A stretch of DNA of 13,193 nucleotides from contig JAHEKA010000025.1 of assembly GCA_024638585.1 (NCBI GenBank), positions 1 through 13,193 of the forward strand. The letters are read 5' to 3'. The DNA comes from Rhodospirillales bacterium (GTDB lineage Bacteria > Pseudomonadota > Alphaproteobacteria > SMXQ01). The position numbers were made by a program, and so were the translations under genes. Shown here piece by piece: positions 1 through 7,589 of the stretch; position 1 is the first letter of the stretch, and each line of letters opens with the position of its first letter. The notes beneath the pieces were generated by a model. It did no database searches. It had not been told where the DNA came from and worked only from the letters and a program-made list of their open reading frames with translations.

Positions 1-76
1 CAATTGCCGGAATGTGGCTCGTGGAATCGGTGATGAAGCCCTTTTGGACATCGATGATGAGCAGTGGAATCGTCAT
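1..76 (-). CDS. Isochorismatase-family cysteine hydrolase, N-terminal fragment
   Basis: Only the first 25 codons are present; the gene continues beyond the left edge. Read on the minus strand from the ATG at 76-74, the peptide begins MTIPLLIIDVQKGF and continues to HIPAI. A hydrophobic first beta strand ending in Asp-Val-Gln, followed by a Phe, is the typical start of the isochorismatase-like hydrolase fold. In that family the Asp (residue 9 here) belongs to the Asp-Lys-Cys catalytic triad. Members hydrolyse amides or vinyl ethers (nicotinamidase, isochorismatase, ureidoacrylate hydrolase and others), and the substrate cannot be told from this piece. A GGGG run 6 nt before the ATG (83-86) may serve as ribosome binding site, and no other in-frame start lies close upstream. 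The gene is divergent from glnD and shares its upstream region. The family call rests on one short motif, so it is probable rather than certain. Confidence 0.7.
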   Translation of the reverse strand, partial: MTIPLLIIDVQKGFITDSTSHIPAI

Positions 77-148
77 ATAAGCCCCGGATTCTGCGCGTTT
101 TTCGCGGGTTTCCCCGTCCTGTAAACCTACGCTCGGCCTCTCGCCTTA

Positions 149-177
149 CTTTGTGGCATACTTCGCGCCCCTATATA
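149..177 (+). promoter_or_regulatory. Possible sigma-70-type promoter for glnD
   Basis: A TATATA hexamer at 172-177 makes a good -10 element. The -35 is ambiguous: TTTGTG at 150-155 (16-bp spacer) or TTGTGG at 151-156 (15-bp spacer). Transcription would start near 184, leaving a leader of about 37 nt before the ATG at 221. This agrees with 221, not the GTG at 182, being the true start of glnD. It is a pattern match only, since the -35 is weak. Confidence 0.35.
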
Positions 178-209
178 AGGCGTGGCGCGGCCGGCACCGG
201 CCCGCCGCC

Positions 210-215
210 GGAAAG
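210..215 (+). promoter_or_regulatory. Ribosome binding site that decides the glnD start
   Basis: GGAAAG lies 5 nt before the ATG at 221. The longer in-frame GTG at 182 has no purine-rich element before it and would fall at the predicted transcription start. The shorter start is therefore preferred. Confidence 0.55.
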
Positions 216-220
216 ATGTG

Positions 221-3076
221 ATGTCGGAAACCCTGCCCCAAGAAACCGCCGCTGCCGCCGGCCACGCCGCGGGTGTCTCGGTTTTGTCCGCACGCCTGCA
301 GGAACTGGCCGCCGGCGATGTCGCGCGGGACGCGCTCAGGCCCGACGTGCTGGCGGTGGCGGCCGAGACGCTGGCGGCAAGCCGGGAAGAGATCCAGGCG
401 CGGTTTTTCGCGGGCGAACTCAACGGCACGGAATTGGTCGCGTCCATCACGGAGATGACCGACACGCTGATCTCGGCCCTGTTCGAGTTCACCACTCAAA
501 CGGTCTATCCCCGCGCCAATCCGACCCAGGGCGAACGCATGGCGCTGGTCGCGGTGGGAGGCTACGGACGGGCGGAACTGGCGCCGCACTCGGACATCGA
601 TCTCTTGTTCCTGCTGCCCTACAAGAAGAACGCCTATACCGAACAGGTGATCGAATACATCCTCTACCTGCTGTGGGATCTCGGCTTCAAGGTGGGTCAG
701 GCGATCCGCTCCGTCGATGACTGCATGCGGCTCGGCAAGGACGACATCACGATTCGTACGGCGATGCTGGAGACCCGCCTGGTGGCGGGAGAGCGCCCCT
801 TGTTCGAGTCCCTGCGCGAGCGGTTCCGGTCCGAGATCGCCGAGGGGACCGGCCCGGATTTCGTGGAGGCTAAATTGGCCGAGCGGGACGAGCGTCACAC
901 GCGCACCGGGGATTCGCGTTACGTCCTGGAGCCCAACGTGAAGGAGGGAAAAGGAAGCCTGCGGGATCTGCACACCCTTTTCTGGATCGCCAAATATATC
1001 TACGGGGTCGAGAAAATCTCCGCCATGGTCGATCTCGGCGTTATATCGGCCCGCGAGGCGCGGCGCTTCGGCAAGGCGCAGAACTACCTTTGGACGGTCC
1101 GCGCCTTTCTCCATTACCTGACGGGACGGGAAGAGGACCGGTTGACCTTCGACCGCCAGGAACAGGTGGCCGAGCTGATGGGCTATACGGACCACGCCGG
1201 CGCGCGCGGGGTCGAACGCTTCATGAAGCATTATTTCCTCTATGCCAAGGAGGTCGGCGACCTGACCCGCATCTTCTGCGCAGCGCTGGAAGCCCAGCAC
1301 AAGCGCCGCCCGCGGTTGCGCCTTCCCACCTTCGGCCTGGGCAAGCGCGAGGTCGACGGATTCCTCATTGAACAGGGCCGGCTCCGGGTGTCGCGGGACA
1401 CGTTGTTCCGGGAAGATCCCGTCGCCTTGTTGCGGCTGTTCTCCGTCGCTCACCGCGAACAGGTCGACATCCATCCCGCGACGCTGCGGCTGGTGACCCG
1501 GTCCCTGCCGCTGATCGATGACGCGCTGCGTCACGATGAGGAGGCGAACCGGGAATTCCTCGATCTCCTGATCCATGAGCGCAACCCCGAGGGCATGCTG
1601 CGTCACATGAACGAAGCCGGCGTGTTCGGCCGATTCGTGCCGGATTTCGGGCGTGTGGTGGGGCAGATGCAGCACGACATGTATCACGTCTACACGGTCG
1701 ACGAGCACACCATCCGCGCGCTCGGCATCCTCCACCGCATCGAGGGCGGCGAGATGACCGATGTGATGCCGGTGGCGAGCGAGGTCATCCATAAGCTGGG
1801 GTCCAGGCGAGCGCTTTACGTCGCCCTCCTGCTCCACGATATCGCCAAGGGGCGCGGCGGCGATCATTCGGAGATCGGTGCCGATGTCGCGCTGCAGCTC
1901 GGCCCGCGGCTCGGTCTCACGGAGGAAGAGACCGAAACCGTGTCCTGGCTGGTGCGCCAGCACCTGTTCATGAGCCATGTCGCGCTTCACCGCGATGTCG
2001 ACGATCCCAAGACGCTTGCCGATTTCGTCGAGGTGGTGCAGTCGCTCGAACGCCTGCGCCTCCTGTTGTGCCTGACCGTTGCCGACATCCGCGCGGTGGG
2101 TCCCAATGTGTGGAACGGTTGGAAGGCGGCGCTGCTGCGCGAGCTCTATTCCGCGGCCGAGGACGCAATGACGGGACAGTTGACCGGGCGGGGACGGGCC
2201 GAACGCGCCGAAGCGGCCAAAGACGACCTTCGCGCACGCCTGTCGGACTGGAGCGACGAGGCGTTCGATCAGTTCGCGTCGCGCGTGCCGGCGCCGTACT
2301 GGCTCGCCTTCGATACCGACGCGCAAATCCGTCATGCCGAGATCACTCGCGATGCCAAAATCGAAGACGCGCCGCTCAAGATCGAATCCCGGGTAGACGT
2401 GTTCCGTGCCATCACCGAGATCACCGTGCATACCATCGACGATTGGGGCCTGTTTTCGCGCATAGCCGGCGCCATGGCGCTGTCCGGCGCCAATATCGTC
2501 GACGCCAAGGTCTTCACCATGGCCGACGGCATGGCGCTCGATTCGTTTTGGATCCAGAACAGCAACGGCGAAGCCTTCGACGGGTCGCGCCCGCTGCGCC
2601 GGCTCAAGGACAACCTCGCGCAGATCATTTCCAAGCAGCGCCTTTTGCCGGTCCGTCTGGGCCTCAAGGAGAACCTTCCCGACCGCACCCGGGTGTTCCG
2701 CGAGCAGCCCCGCGTGATCATCGACAACTCGGCGTCGAACGCCAACACCGTGATCGAGGTCAACGGCCGCGACCGGCCAGGCTTCCTGTATGACGTGACC
2801 ACGGCACTCACGGAATTGAACCTGCAGATCTCCACCGCCAAGATCGCCACCTTCGGGACGAGGGCGGTCGACGTGTTCTATGTGAAGGACCTGTTCGGCC
2901 TGAAGGTGACCCACGAAAAGCGCCTGGAGGCGATCCGGAAGAGGCTGCTCGTGGCGATCGGTGCGCCGGAAGGTGAGACCAAGGCCGAGGCCGAAGGCAA
3001 GGCGCCGGGAACCGCAGGGGCCGGTGCCGCGGACGGCGAGGCTGCGGCCGAGCGGAAGAATACCAGGAACCAATAG
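221..3076 (+). CDS. glnD: Bifunctional [protein-PII] uridylyltransferase / uridylyl-removing enzyme
   Basis: The 951-residue protein from the ATG at 221 is close to the usual GlnD length. The family senses glutamine: when it is scarce GlnD adds UMP to PII (GlnB/GlnK), and when it is abundant GlnD removes it, which sets glutamine synthetase and nitrogen-gene activity. All expected domains are visible. The nucleotidyltransferase has GGYGR at 113-117 and the metal-binding DID at 125-127. A linker region follows, and then the HD hydrolase domain with HD at 539-540 and GDH at 547-549. Two ACT domains (about 725-800 and 842-915) bind glutamine in the family. After the second ACT there is an Ala/Glu/Gly-rich tail of roughly 40 residues that looks disordered. 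The start was chosen by the GGAAAG at 210-215; an in-frame GTG at 182 would add 13 residues. murJ starts 29 bp downstream, so the two are probably co-transcribed. Confidence 0.97.
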   Translation: MSETLPQETAAAAGHAAGVSVLSARLQELAAGDVARDALRPDVLAVAAETLAASREEIQARFFAGELNGTELVASITEMTDTLISALFEFTTQTVYPRANPTQGERMALVAVGGYGRAELAPHSDIDLLFLLPYKKNAYTEQVIEYILYLLWDLGFKVGQAIRSVDDCMRLGKDDITIRTAMLETRLVAGERPLFESLRERFRSEIAEGTGPDFVEAKLAERDERHTRTGDSRYVLEPNVKEGKGSLRDLHTLFWIAKYIYGVEKISAMVDLGVISAREARRFGKAQNYLWTVRAFLHYLTGREEDRLTFDRQEQVAELMGYTDHAGARGVERFMKHYFLYAKEVGDLTRIFCAALEAQHKRRPRLRLPTFGLGKREVDGFLIEQGRLRVSRDTLFREDPVALLRLFSVAHREQVDIHPATLRLVTRSLPLIDDALRHDEEANREFLDLLIHERNPEGMLRHMNEAGVFGRFVPDFGRVVGQMQHDMYHVYTVDEHTIRALGILHRIEGGEMTDVMPVASEVIHKLGSRRALYVALLLHDIAKGRGGDHSEIGADVALQLGPRLGLTEEETETVSWLVRQHLFMSHVALHRDVDDPKTLADFVEVVQSLERLRLLLCLTVADIRAVGPNVWNGWKAALLRELYSAAEDAMTGQLTGRGRAERAEAAKDDLRARLSDWSDEAFDQFASRVPAPYWLAFDTDAQIRHAEITRDAKIEDAPLKIESRVDVFRAITEITVHTIDDWGLFSRIAGAMALSGANIVDAKVFTMADGMALDSFWIQNSNGEAFDGSRPLRRLKDNLAQIISKQRLLPVRLGLKENLPDRTRVFREQPRVIIDNSASNANTVIEVNGRDRPGFLYDVTTALTELNLQISTAKIATFGTRAVDVFYVKDLFGLKVTHEKRLEAIRKRLLVAIGAPEGETKAEAEGKAPGTAGAGAADGEAAAERKNTRNQ

Positions 3077-3105
3077 GTGACACCCCCGTACCCCGGGCCC
3101 GCGAT

Positions 3106-4692
3106 ATGGCGTTGATTCGTTCCATCACCACCGTCGGCGGAATCACGCTGTTGAGCCGGTTGGCGGGGTTTCTGCGCGACGTGCTGCTGGCCGCCATCCT
3201 TGGCGCGGGGCCGGCGGCCGATGCGTTCTTCGTCGCCTTCAAGTTTCCCAACCTGTTTCGCCGCCTGTTCGCCGAGGGCGCCTTTGCCGCCGCCTTCGTG
3301 CCGACCTATTCCGGTTTGCTGGTCACTGCGGGCCGCGATGCCGCGCGCCGTTTCGCCGAAGATTCCCTCGCCGTCCTGTTGGTTGTGCTGTTTGCCCTCG
3401 TCGCCGCCGTCGAGATTCTGATGCCCTATGCCATGATGGGCCTCGCCCCCGGTTTCCTGAGCGACCCGGAAAAATTCGCCTTCGCGGTGGAACTCGCGCG
3501 CATCACCTTTCCCTATCTCCTGTTCATCTCCCTGGTCGCGTTGATGGGGGCGGTGCTGAACGCCAATGACCGGTTTGCCGCACCGGCGGCGGCGCCGATC
3601 ATTCTCAATCTGGTGCTGATCGCGGCGATCCTCAGCTGGGGGCGCTATGCCGGCTCGCCCGCCGAAGGGCTTGCCTGGGGCGTGGCGGCGGCGGGCATCC
3701 TGCAGTTTTTCTGGGTCGGCCTGGCGCTGGCGCGCGACGGCCACGGACTGTCCTTGCGGATGCCCCGGCTCAGCCCCGACGTGCGCAAGCTTCTGCGCCT
3801 GATGCTTCCGGTGGCCTTGGGGGCGGGGGTCTATCAGATCAATGTCCTGGTCGACGTGGTGATCGGCTCGCTCCTGACATCGGGCGCCATCTCCTACCTG
3901 TATTACGCGGACCGGGTGGCCCAGTTGCCCTTGGGCGTGATCGGGATCGCCGTTGCCACCGCCCTGCTGCCGCTGCTGTCGCGCCAGATCAGGGCAGGCG
4001 ACGAGGCGGCGGCGCTCGAAAGCCAGAACCGTTCCCTCGAATTCGCGCTGTTGCTGACGCTGCCTGCGGCCTGCGCCCTTGTCGCCGCCGCCCAGCCCGT
4101 GATTTCCGTACTGTTCGGCCGCGGCGCCTTCGGGCCCGATTCCCAGGAGGCCACGGGCCAGGTGCTGGCGGCCTATGCGCTTGGCCTGCCCGCCCATGTC
4201 CTGGTCAAGGTGTTGGCCACAGGGTATTTCGCCCGGGAAGACACCAAGACGCCGGTCTTGGTCGCGGTGGTAGCCCTGGTGGTCAACATCGTCCTCAACC
4301 TCGCCCTGATGGGACCGCTCGCGTATGTCGGCATTGCGCTGGCGACCTCGGCCTCGGCCTGGGTCAATTGCGGGCTTCTGGCGCTCGGCCTGCGCCGGCG
4401 CGGGCGCCTTAAGCCGGACCGGCGGTTTCGGCGCAAGTTGCCGCGGATGGTTCTGTCATCGGCGGTGATGGCGGGGGCGGTCTACGCGGTGGTGGCGCAG
4501 GTGGGAGCGGTGTTCGACGCGGCCGACCCCGTGCGCATCGCCGCTTTGGCCGGCCTGGTTGCGGCCGGTGTCATAGTTTACGGAATTCTGGCCCAGCTCT
4601 CGGGCGCCATGACCTTGGCCGAGTTGAAGGCCGGCATGGGCCGTGGTGCCGGGGCCGAGAGTGCCGCCGAAGGCGGCGCGCCGGCGCCCTGA
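3106..4692 (+). CDS. murJ: Lipid II flippase MurJ (MviN family)
   Basis: The 528-residue, highly hydrophobic polytopic protein belongs to the MOP-superfamily MurJ group. MurJ moves undecaprenyl-linked lipid II across the inner membrane for peptidoglycan synthesis. The N-terminus MALIRSITTVGGITLLSRL and the PNLFRR segment (48-53) are diagnostic. The cavity residues known to matter in E. coli MurJ fall at the same numbers here: Arg18, Arg24, Asp39, Arg52 and Arg270 (in YYADR, 266-270). The position of E. coli Glu273 is Gln here. The hydrophobic profile fits the family's 14 transmembrane helices, with a short Ala/Gly-rich cytoplasmic tail. The ATG at 3106 is the only sensible start: an in-frame stop lies not far upstream and the family N-terminus matches exactly. 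No good Shine-Dalgarno is visible, so translation may depend on ribosomes arriving from glnD, 29 bp upstream. Confidence 0.97.
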   Translation: MALIRSITTVGGITLLSRLAGFLRDVLLAAILGAGPAADAFFVAFKFPNLFRRLFAEGAFAAAFVPTYSGLLVTAGRDAARRFAEDSLAVLLVVLFALVAAVEILMPYAMMGLAPGFLSDPEKFAFAVELARITFPYLLFISLVALMGAVLNANDRFAAPAAAPIILNLVLIAAILSWGRYAGSPAEGLAWGVAAAGILQFFWVGLALARDGHGLSLRMPRLSPDVRKLLRLMLPVALGAGVYQINVLVDVVIGSLLTSGAISYLYYADRVAQLPLGVIGIAVATALLPLLSRQIRAGDEAAALESQNRSLEFALLLTLPAACALVAAAQPVISVLFGRGAFGPDSQEATGQVLAAYALGLPAHVLVKVLATGYFAREDTKTPVLVAVVALVVNIVLNLALMGPLAYVGIALATSASAWVNCGLLALGLRRRGRLKPDRRFRRKLPRMVLSSAVMAGAVYAVVAQVGAVFDAADPVRIAALAGLVAAGVIVYGILAQLSGAMTLAELKAGMGRGAGAESAAEGGAPAP

Positions 4693-4702
4693 TCGGGGAC
4701 CG

Positions 4703-4731
4703 CCGCCGTCGGGCGGACCGGCACGAGCCGG
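4703..4731 (+). repeat. Two adjacent GC-rich hairpins between murJ and trpS
   Basis: CCGCC (4703-4707) pairs with GGCGG (4712-4716) across a 4-nt loop. One base later CCGGC (4718-4722) pairs with GCCGG (4727-4731), again across a 4-nt loop. No T-run follows, so this is not a standard intrinsic terminator. It could block 3' exonuclease decay of the glnD-murJ message, or be chance in GC-rich DNA. Confidence 0.4.
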
Positions 4732-4737
4732 AAACCA

Positions 4738-4767
4738 TTGACCGGATCGCCGCCTAGGGGCCATAAA
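4738..4767 (+). promoter_or_regulatory. Likely sigma-70-type promoter for trpS
   Basis: TTGACC at 4738-4743 matches five of six bases of the -35 consensus. CATAAA at 4762-4767 matches four of six at -10, and the spacer is 18 bp. The predicted start near 4774 would leave about 30 nt before the ATG at 4806 and would make the upstream GTG at 4776 almost leaderless. Inferred from sequence alone. Confidence 0.45.
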
Positions 4768-4805
4768 CAGCGCCCGTGAACCGGCAAGCTTCGGCGGACA
4801 ACAAG

Positions 4806-5804
4806 ATGAACCGCATTTTCTCGGGCGTTCAACCCACCGGCAACCTGCATCTCGGCAATTACCTGGGGGCGATCCGCAACTGGGTGGACCTGCAGGACGA
4901 TTACGATTGCATCTTCTGCATCGTCGACCTCCATGCCCTGACCCTGCCTCAGGACCCGGAAGAACTTCGCACCCATACGCGGGAGGTGACGGCGGCCTAC
5001 CTGGCCTCCGGCATCGATCCCGAGAAATGCATCATCTTCAACCAGTCCTCGGTCCCGGGCCATTCGGAGCTGGCCTGGCTGTTCGCCTGCATCACGCCGC
5101 TGGGCTGGCTCAACCGCATGACCCAGTTCAAGGAGAAAGCGGGCAAACACCGGGAAAACGCGGGCCTCGGCCTCTATGCCTATCCCGTGCTGATGGCCGC
5201 GGACATCCTGCTCTACAAGGCGACCCACGTGCCGGTGGGAGAGGATCAGAAGCAGCATCTGGAGCTCTCTCGCGATATCGCCGGCGCCTTCAACCGCCAG
5301 TTTGAGACCGAATACTTTCCCCTGCCCGAACCCCAGATCCTGGGCGAGGCCGCCCGGGTGATGAGCCTGCGTGACGGATCCAACAAGATGAGCAAGTCGG
5401 ACCCGTCCGACTATTCGCGCATCAACATGACCGATGACGCCGACACCATCGCGCTCAAGGTCAGGCGCGCGCGCACCGACCCAGAACCCCTGCCCGAAAC
5501 CGTCGAAGGTCTGGAAGGCCGGCCCGAGGCCGCCAACCTGATCGGGATCTATGCCTCGTTGTCCCGGACCAGCCGGGCCGAGGTGCTGGCCACCTTCGGC
5601 GGCAAGATGTTCTCGGAATTCAAGGATGCCCTAGCCACCCTGGCGGTGGAGACGCTGGGGCCGATCGGCGGGGAAATGCAGCGTCTGCTGGCCGAGCCCG
5701 GCCATGTCGACGGGGTATTGCACCGGGGTTCGGAACGGGCCGGGGAAATCGCCCGCCACCACCTGTCGGAAATCCATCGCATCGTCGGTCTGTTGCGCCC
5801 CTGA
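4806..5804 (+). CDS. trpS: Tryptophanyl-tRNA synthetase
   Basis: This class I aminoacyl-tRNA synthetase charges tRNA-Trp with tryptophan using ATP in the cytoplasm. From the ATG at 4806 it has 332 residues, the usual length for bacterial TrpS. The HIGH-type signature appears as TGNLHLGNYLGA (11-22) in the family-typical N-terminus RIFSGVQPTGN. The second ATP-binding signature KMSKS is intact at 194-198. A GTG at 4776 would add ten polar residues. I prefer 4806 because it has GGCGG 8 nt upstream and because the likely promoter puts the transcript start next to the GTG, but the longer form cannot be excluded. The gene has its own likely promoter after murJ. No attenuator, T-box or leader peptide is visible in the 113-bp gap. 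Confidence 0.97.
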   Translation: MNRIFSGVQPTGNLHLGNYLGAIRNWVDLQDDYDCIFCIVDLHALTLPQDPEELRTHTREVTAAYLASGIDPEKCIIFNQSSVPGHSELAWLFACITPLGWLNRMTQFKEKAGKHRENAGLGLYAYPVLMAADILLYKATHVPVGEDQKQHLELSRDIAGAFNRQFETEYFPLPEPQILGEAARVMSLRDGSNKMSKSDPSDYSRINMTDDADTIALKVRRARTDPEPLPETVEGLEGRPEAANLIGIYASLSRTSRAEVLATFGGKMFSEFKDALATLAVETLGPIGGEMQRLLAEPGHVDGVLHRGSERAGEIARHHLSEIHRIVGLLRP

Positions 5805-5913
5805 GGGGGTTGAGCGTTTTATTTTCTTGCGCTTTTGCCGGCCCGGGCGCACAAACGGTGGGTCCATGAACATCTAGGCCGGACGGGCGCGCAGCCTGGC
5901 GCCCTTTCCCTCC
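5805..5913 (+). other. Intergenic region between trpS and the TSUP operon
   Basis: This 109-bp gap holds a T-rich stretch at 5817-5828 and no convincing promoter pair. The last bases before the next ATG are pyrimidines (CCCTTTCCCTCC, 5902-5913), so that gene has no Shine-Dalgarno site. A 4-bp stem formed by CCCC and GGGG around the trpS stop codon (5798-5808) is too short to be called a terminator. Confidence 0.5.
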
Positions 5914-6834
5914 ATGCAGATTTATCTGCCGATCGCTGAAATCTCTCTCGACGTCTTCCTGCTCTTGGCGATGGGCGGGGGGATCGGGTTTCTGTCGGGA
6001 CTATTCGGCGTGGGGGGCGGATTCCTCATGACGCCGCTGCTGATCTTCATCGGTGTAACCCCCGCGGTGGCGGTCGCGTCGGAAGCCAACCAGGTCGTCG
6101 CCGCGTCGGTTTCCGGCGTTTTCGCGCATATGCGCCGGGGCAATGTCGACTTCAAGATGGGTGCGGTGCTGCTGGCCGGCGGCCTGACCGGGTCGAGCTT
6201 CGGCGTCTGGCTCTATTCGCTGTTTCGCGCCATGGGCCAGCTGGACCTGGTGATTTCGCTGTCCTATGTGGCCTTCCTCGGCATCATCGGCAGCCTGATG
6301 CTGGCGGAATCGCTGCGCGCCGTGTTGCGTCGCCGGACGCCGGGTGCCCCGCGGCGGAAGCTGCACCAGCATACCTGGATGCATGGGCTGCCGTTCAAGA
6401 TGCGGTTCCGCAAGTCCAAGCTCTACATCAGTGCGTTGCTGCCGTTTTCCATCGGCTTTTTCGTGGGCATTCTGTCGGCGATCATGGGGGTCGGCGGCGG
6501 CTTCATTATCGTGCCGGCGATGATCTACATCCTCGGGATGCCGACCATCACCGTTGTCGGGACGTCATTGTTCCAGATCACCTTCGTGACCGCCAACGTG
6601 ACCTTCCTGCAGGCGGTCAACAACCAGACGGTGGATGTGGTCCTGGCCCTGATCCTGCTGTTGGGCGGTGTCGTCGGCGCCCAGTTCGGCGGCCTGTTCG
6701 CGGGCCGCTTGCCCGGCGATTACCTGCGCCTGTTACTCGGCGGCTTCGTCTTGTTCGTCGGCGGCGTCATCATGTTCAACCTGGTCGTCACGCCCGATGA
6801 CATCTATTCCATCGGCAGGGTAGCGGGACGATGA
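5914..6834 (+). CDS. TSUP-family membrane permease (TauE/SafE, DUF81)
   Basis: The 306-residue polytopic membrane protein belongs to the 4-toluene sulfonate uptake permease (TSUP) family, whose known members export or import sulfite, sulfoacetate, thiosulfate or related organic anions. The family's internal duplication is clear: GFLSGLFGVGGGFLMTP (25-41) in the first half and GILSAIMGVGGGFIIVP (185-201) in the second. Between the halves lies a strongly basic, probably cytoplasmic loop (about 135-169) with several Arg/Lys and three His (HQHTWMH, 151-157). It is longer than in minimal TSUP proteins. The N-terminus MQIYLPIAE matches alphaproteobacterial relatives I recall, which supports this ATG despite the lack of a Shine-Dalgarno. 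The stop overlaps the next gene's start as ATGA, so the two are translationally coupled. The substrate is unknown, and the sulfur link comes from the family only. Confidence 0.9.
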   Translation: MQIYLPIAEISLDVFLLLAMGGGIGFLSGLFGVGGGFLMTPLLIFIGVTPAVAVASEANQVVAASVSGVFAHMRRGNVDFKMGAVLLAGGLTGSSFGVWLYSLFRAMGQLDLVISLSYVAFLGIIGSLMLAESLRAVLRRRTPGAPRRKLHQHTWMHGLPFKMRFRKSKLYISALLPFSIGFFVGILSAIMGVGGGFIIVPAMIYILGMPTITVVGTSLFQITFVTANVTFLQAVNNQTVDVVLALILLLGGVVGAQFGGLFAGRLPGDYLRLLLGGFVLFVGGVIMFNLVVTPDDIYSIGRVAGR

Positions 6835-7586
6835 GACGAGCGATACGCCTCTTCCTGTTCATGCTGGCCGTGGCGCTGCCGGCGCTGGCCCTCCCGGGCG
6901 GCGCCAGGGCGCAGGAACTGGTTGCCGATTCGTCGCGCCACCTGGTCGCCATCACCACCGGTTTCGTTGGCACCGAGGTGCTGCTGTTCGGCGCCACCGA
7001 GGGGCGCGGGGACGTGATCATCGTGGTCCGCGGCCCGACCCGCACTGAAGTCACCCGCCGCAAGGGTCGCCACGGGGGCATCTGGATCAACGAGGCGGAG
7101 GTGAGATTCACCAACGTGCCGTCCTATTACTGGCTGGCCTCTTCCAAGCCGATCGACAAGCTGCTGCGGGCGGAGGCGTTGGATCGCCACGGCATCGGGG
7201 TCGAGCATCTGGCCTTCGCGACGTCCAAGAAGATCGGGGAAAGGGACCTGGCGGGTTTCCGCGAGGGTCTCTTGCGCAACAAGGTGAAGGACGGCCTGTT
7301 CACCACCAAGCCCCGGGACATTGCGTTCCTGGGAGACCGACTGTTCCGAACGACGATCTATTTCCCGGCCAATGTTCCCACCGGACCCTACACGGTCCAG
7401 GTCTTCCTCGTCCGCGACGGCCGCGTGGCCGGGGCCCAGACGGTGCCGCTCAACATCGCCAAGGTGGGGATCGGCGCCGATGTCTATCATTTTGCTCATA
7501 CTTCATCCGCGCTATACGGCATCTTCGCCATCGTCATCGCCCTGGCGGCAGGGCTTCTGGCGGGGGTGATCTTCAGAAAGGTTTGA
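6831..7586 (+). CDS. Alph_Pro_TM / TIGR02186 family protein, secreted domain with C-terminal anchor
   Basis: The 251-residue protein fits the putative transmembrane family PF09608 (TIGR02186), found mainly in alphaproteobacteria and often next to a TSUP permease; I recognise it by overall pattern. A cleavable signal peptide is clear: basic MRRAIR, a hydrophobic core at 7-21 and a likely cut after ARA (25-27). The body (28-226) lies in the periplasm and looks beta-rich, with conserved-looking segments such as GFVGTEVLLFGA (44-55), VVRGPT (65-70), GIWINE (83-88) and VPSYYWLASS (96-105). A single transmembrane helix follows (about 227-247), with a short RKV tail in the cytoplasm. No catalytic motif or cysteine pair is visible. 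It overlaps the TSUP gene by 4 bp and is followed 3 bp later by a Usp-fold gene, so all three should be co-expressed. A role as periplasmic partner of the permease is inference. Confidence 0.85.
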   Translation: MRRAIRLFLFMLAVALPALALPGGARAQELVADSSRHLVAITTGFVGTEVLLFGATEGRGDVIIVVRGPTRTEVTRRKGRHGGIWINEAEVRFTNVPSYYWLASSKPIDKLLRAEALDRHGIGVEHLAFATSKKIGERDLAGFREGLLRNKVKDGLFTTKPRDIAFLGDRLFRTTIYFPANVPTGPYTVQVFLVRDGRVAGAQTVPLNIAKVGIGADVYHFAHTSSALYGIFAIVIALAAGLLAGVIFRKV

Positions 7587-7589
7587 ACC

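Noticed and set aside
146..3073. A 975-codon open frame on the minus strand covering all of glnD
   Set aside because: Very long antisense frames arise in GC-rich genes because stop codons are rare in the frame opposite biased third positions. The predicted protein has no recognisable domain or membrane pattern, is rich in Arg, Gly, His and Gln, and lies wholly opposite a certain gene.
2878..4197. A 439-codon minus-strand frame opposite murJ
   Set aside because: Its composition (Gly, Gln, Arg, His) is typical of a shadow of a GC-rich membrane-protein gene. No family signature is visible.
5798..5828. CCCC-TGA-GGGG at the trpS stop with T-rich DNA downstream, as a terminator
   Set aside because: The stem is only 4 bp, and about 8 nt separate it from the T-rich part, so it does not meet the usual form.
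5866..5877. A minimal ORF (Met-Asn-Ile-stop) upstream of the TSUP gene, as a leader peptide
   Set aside because: Three codons, no ribosome site and no associated attenuator-like pairing. It is expected by chance.
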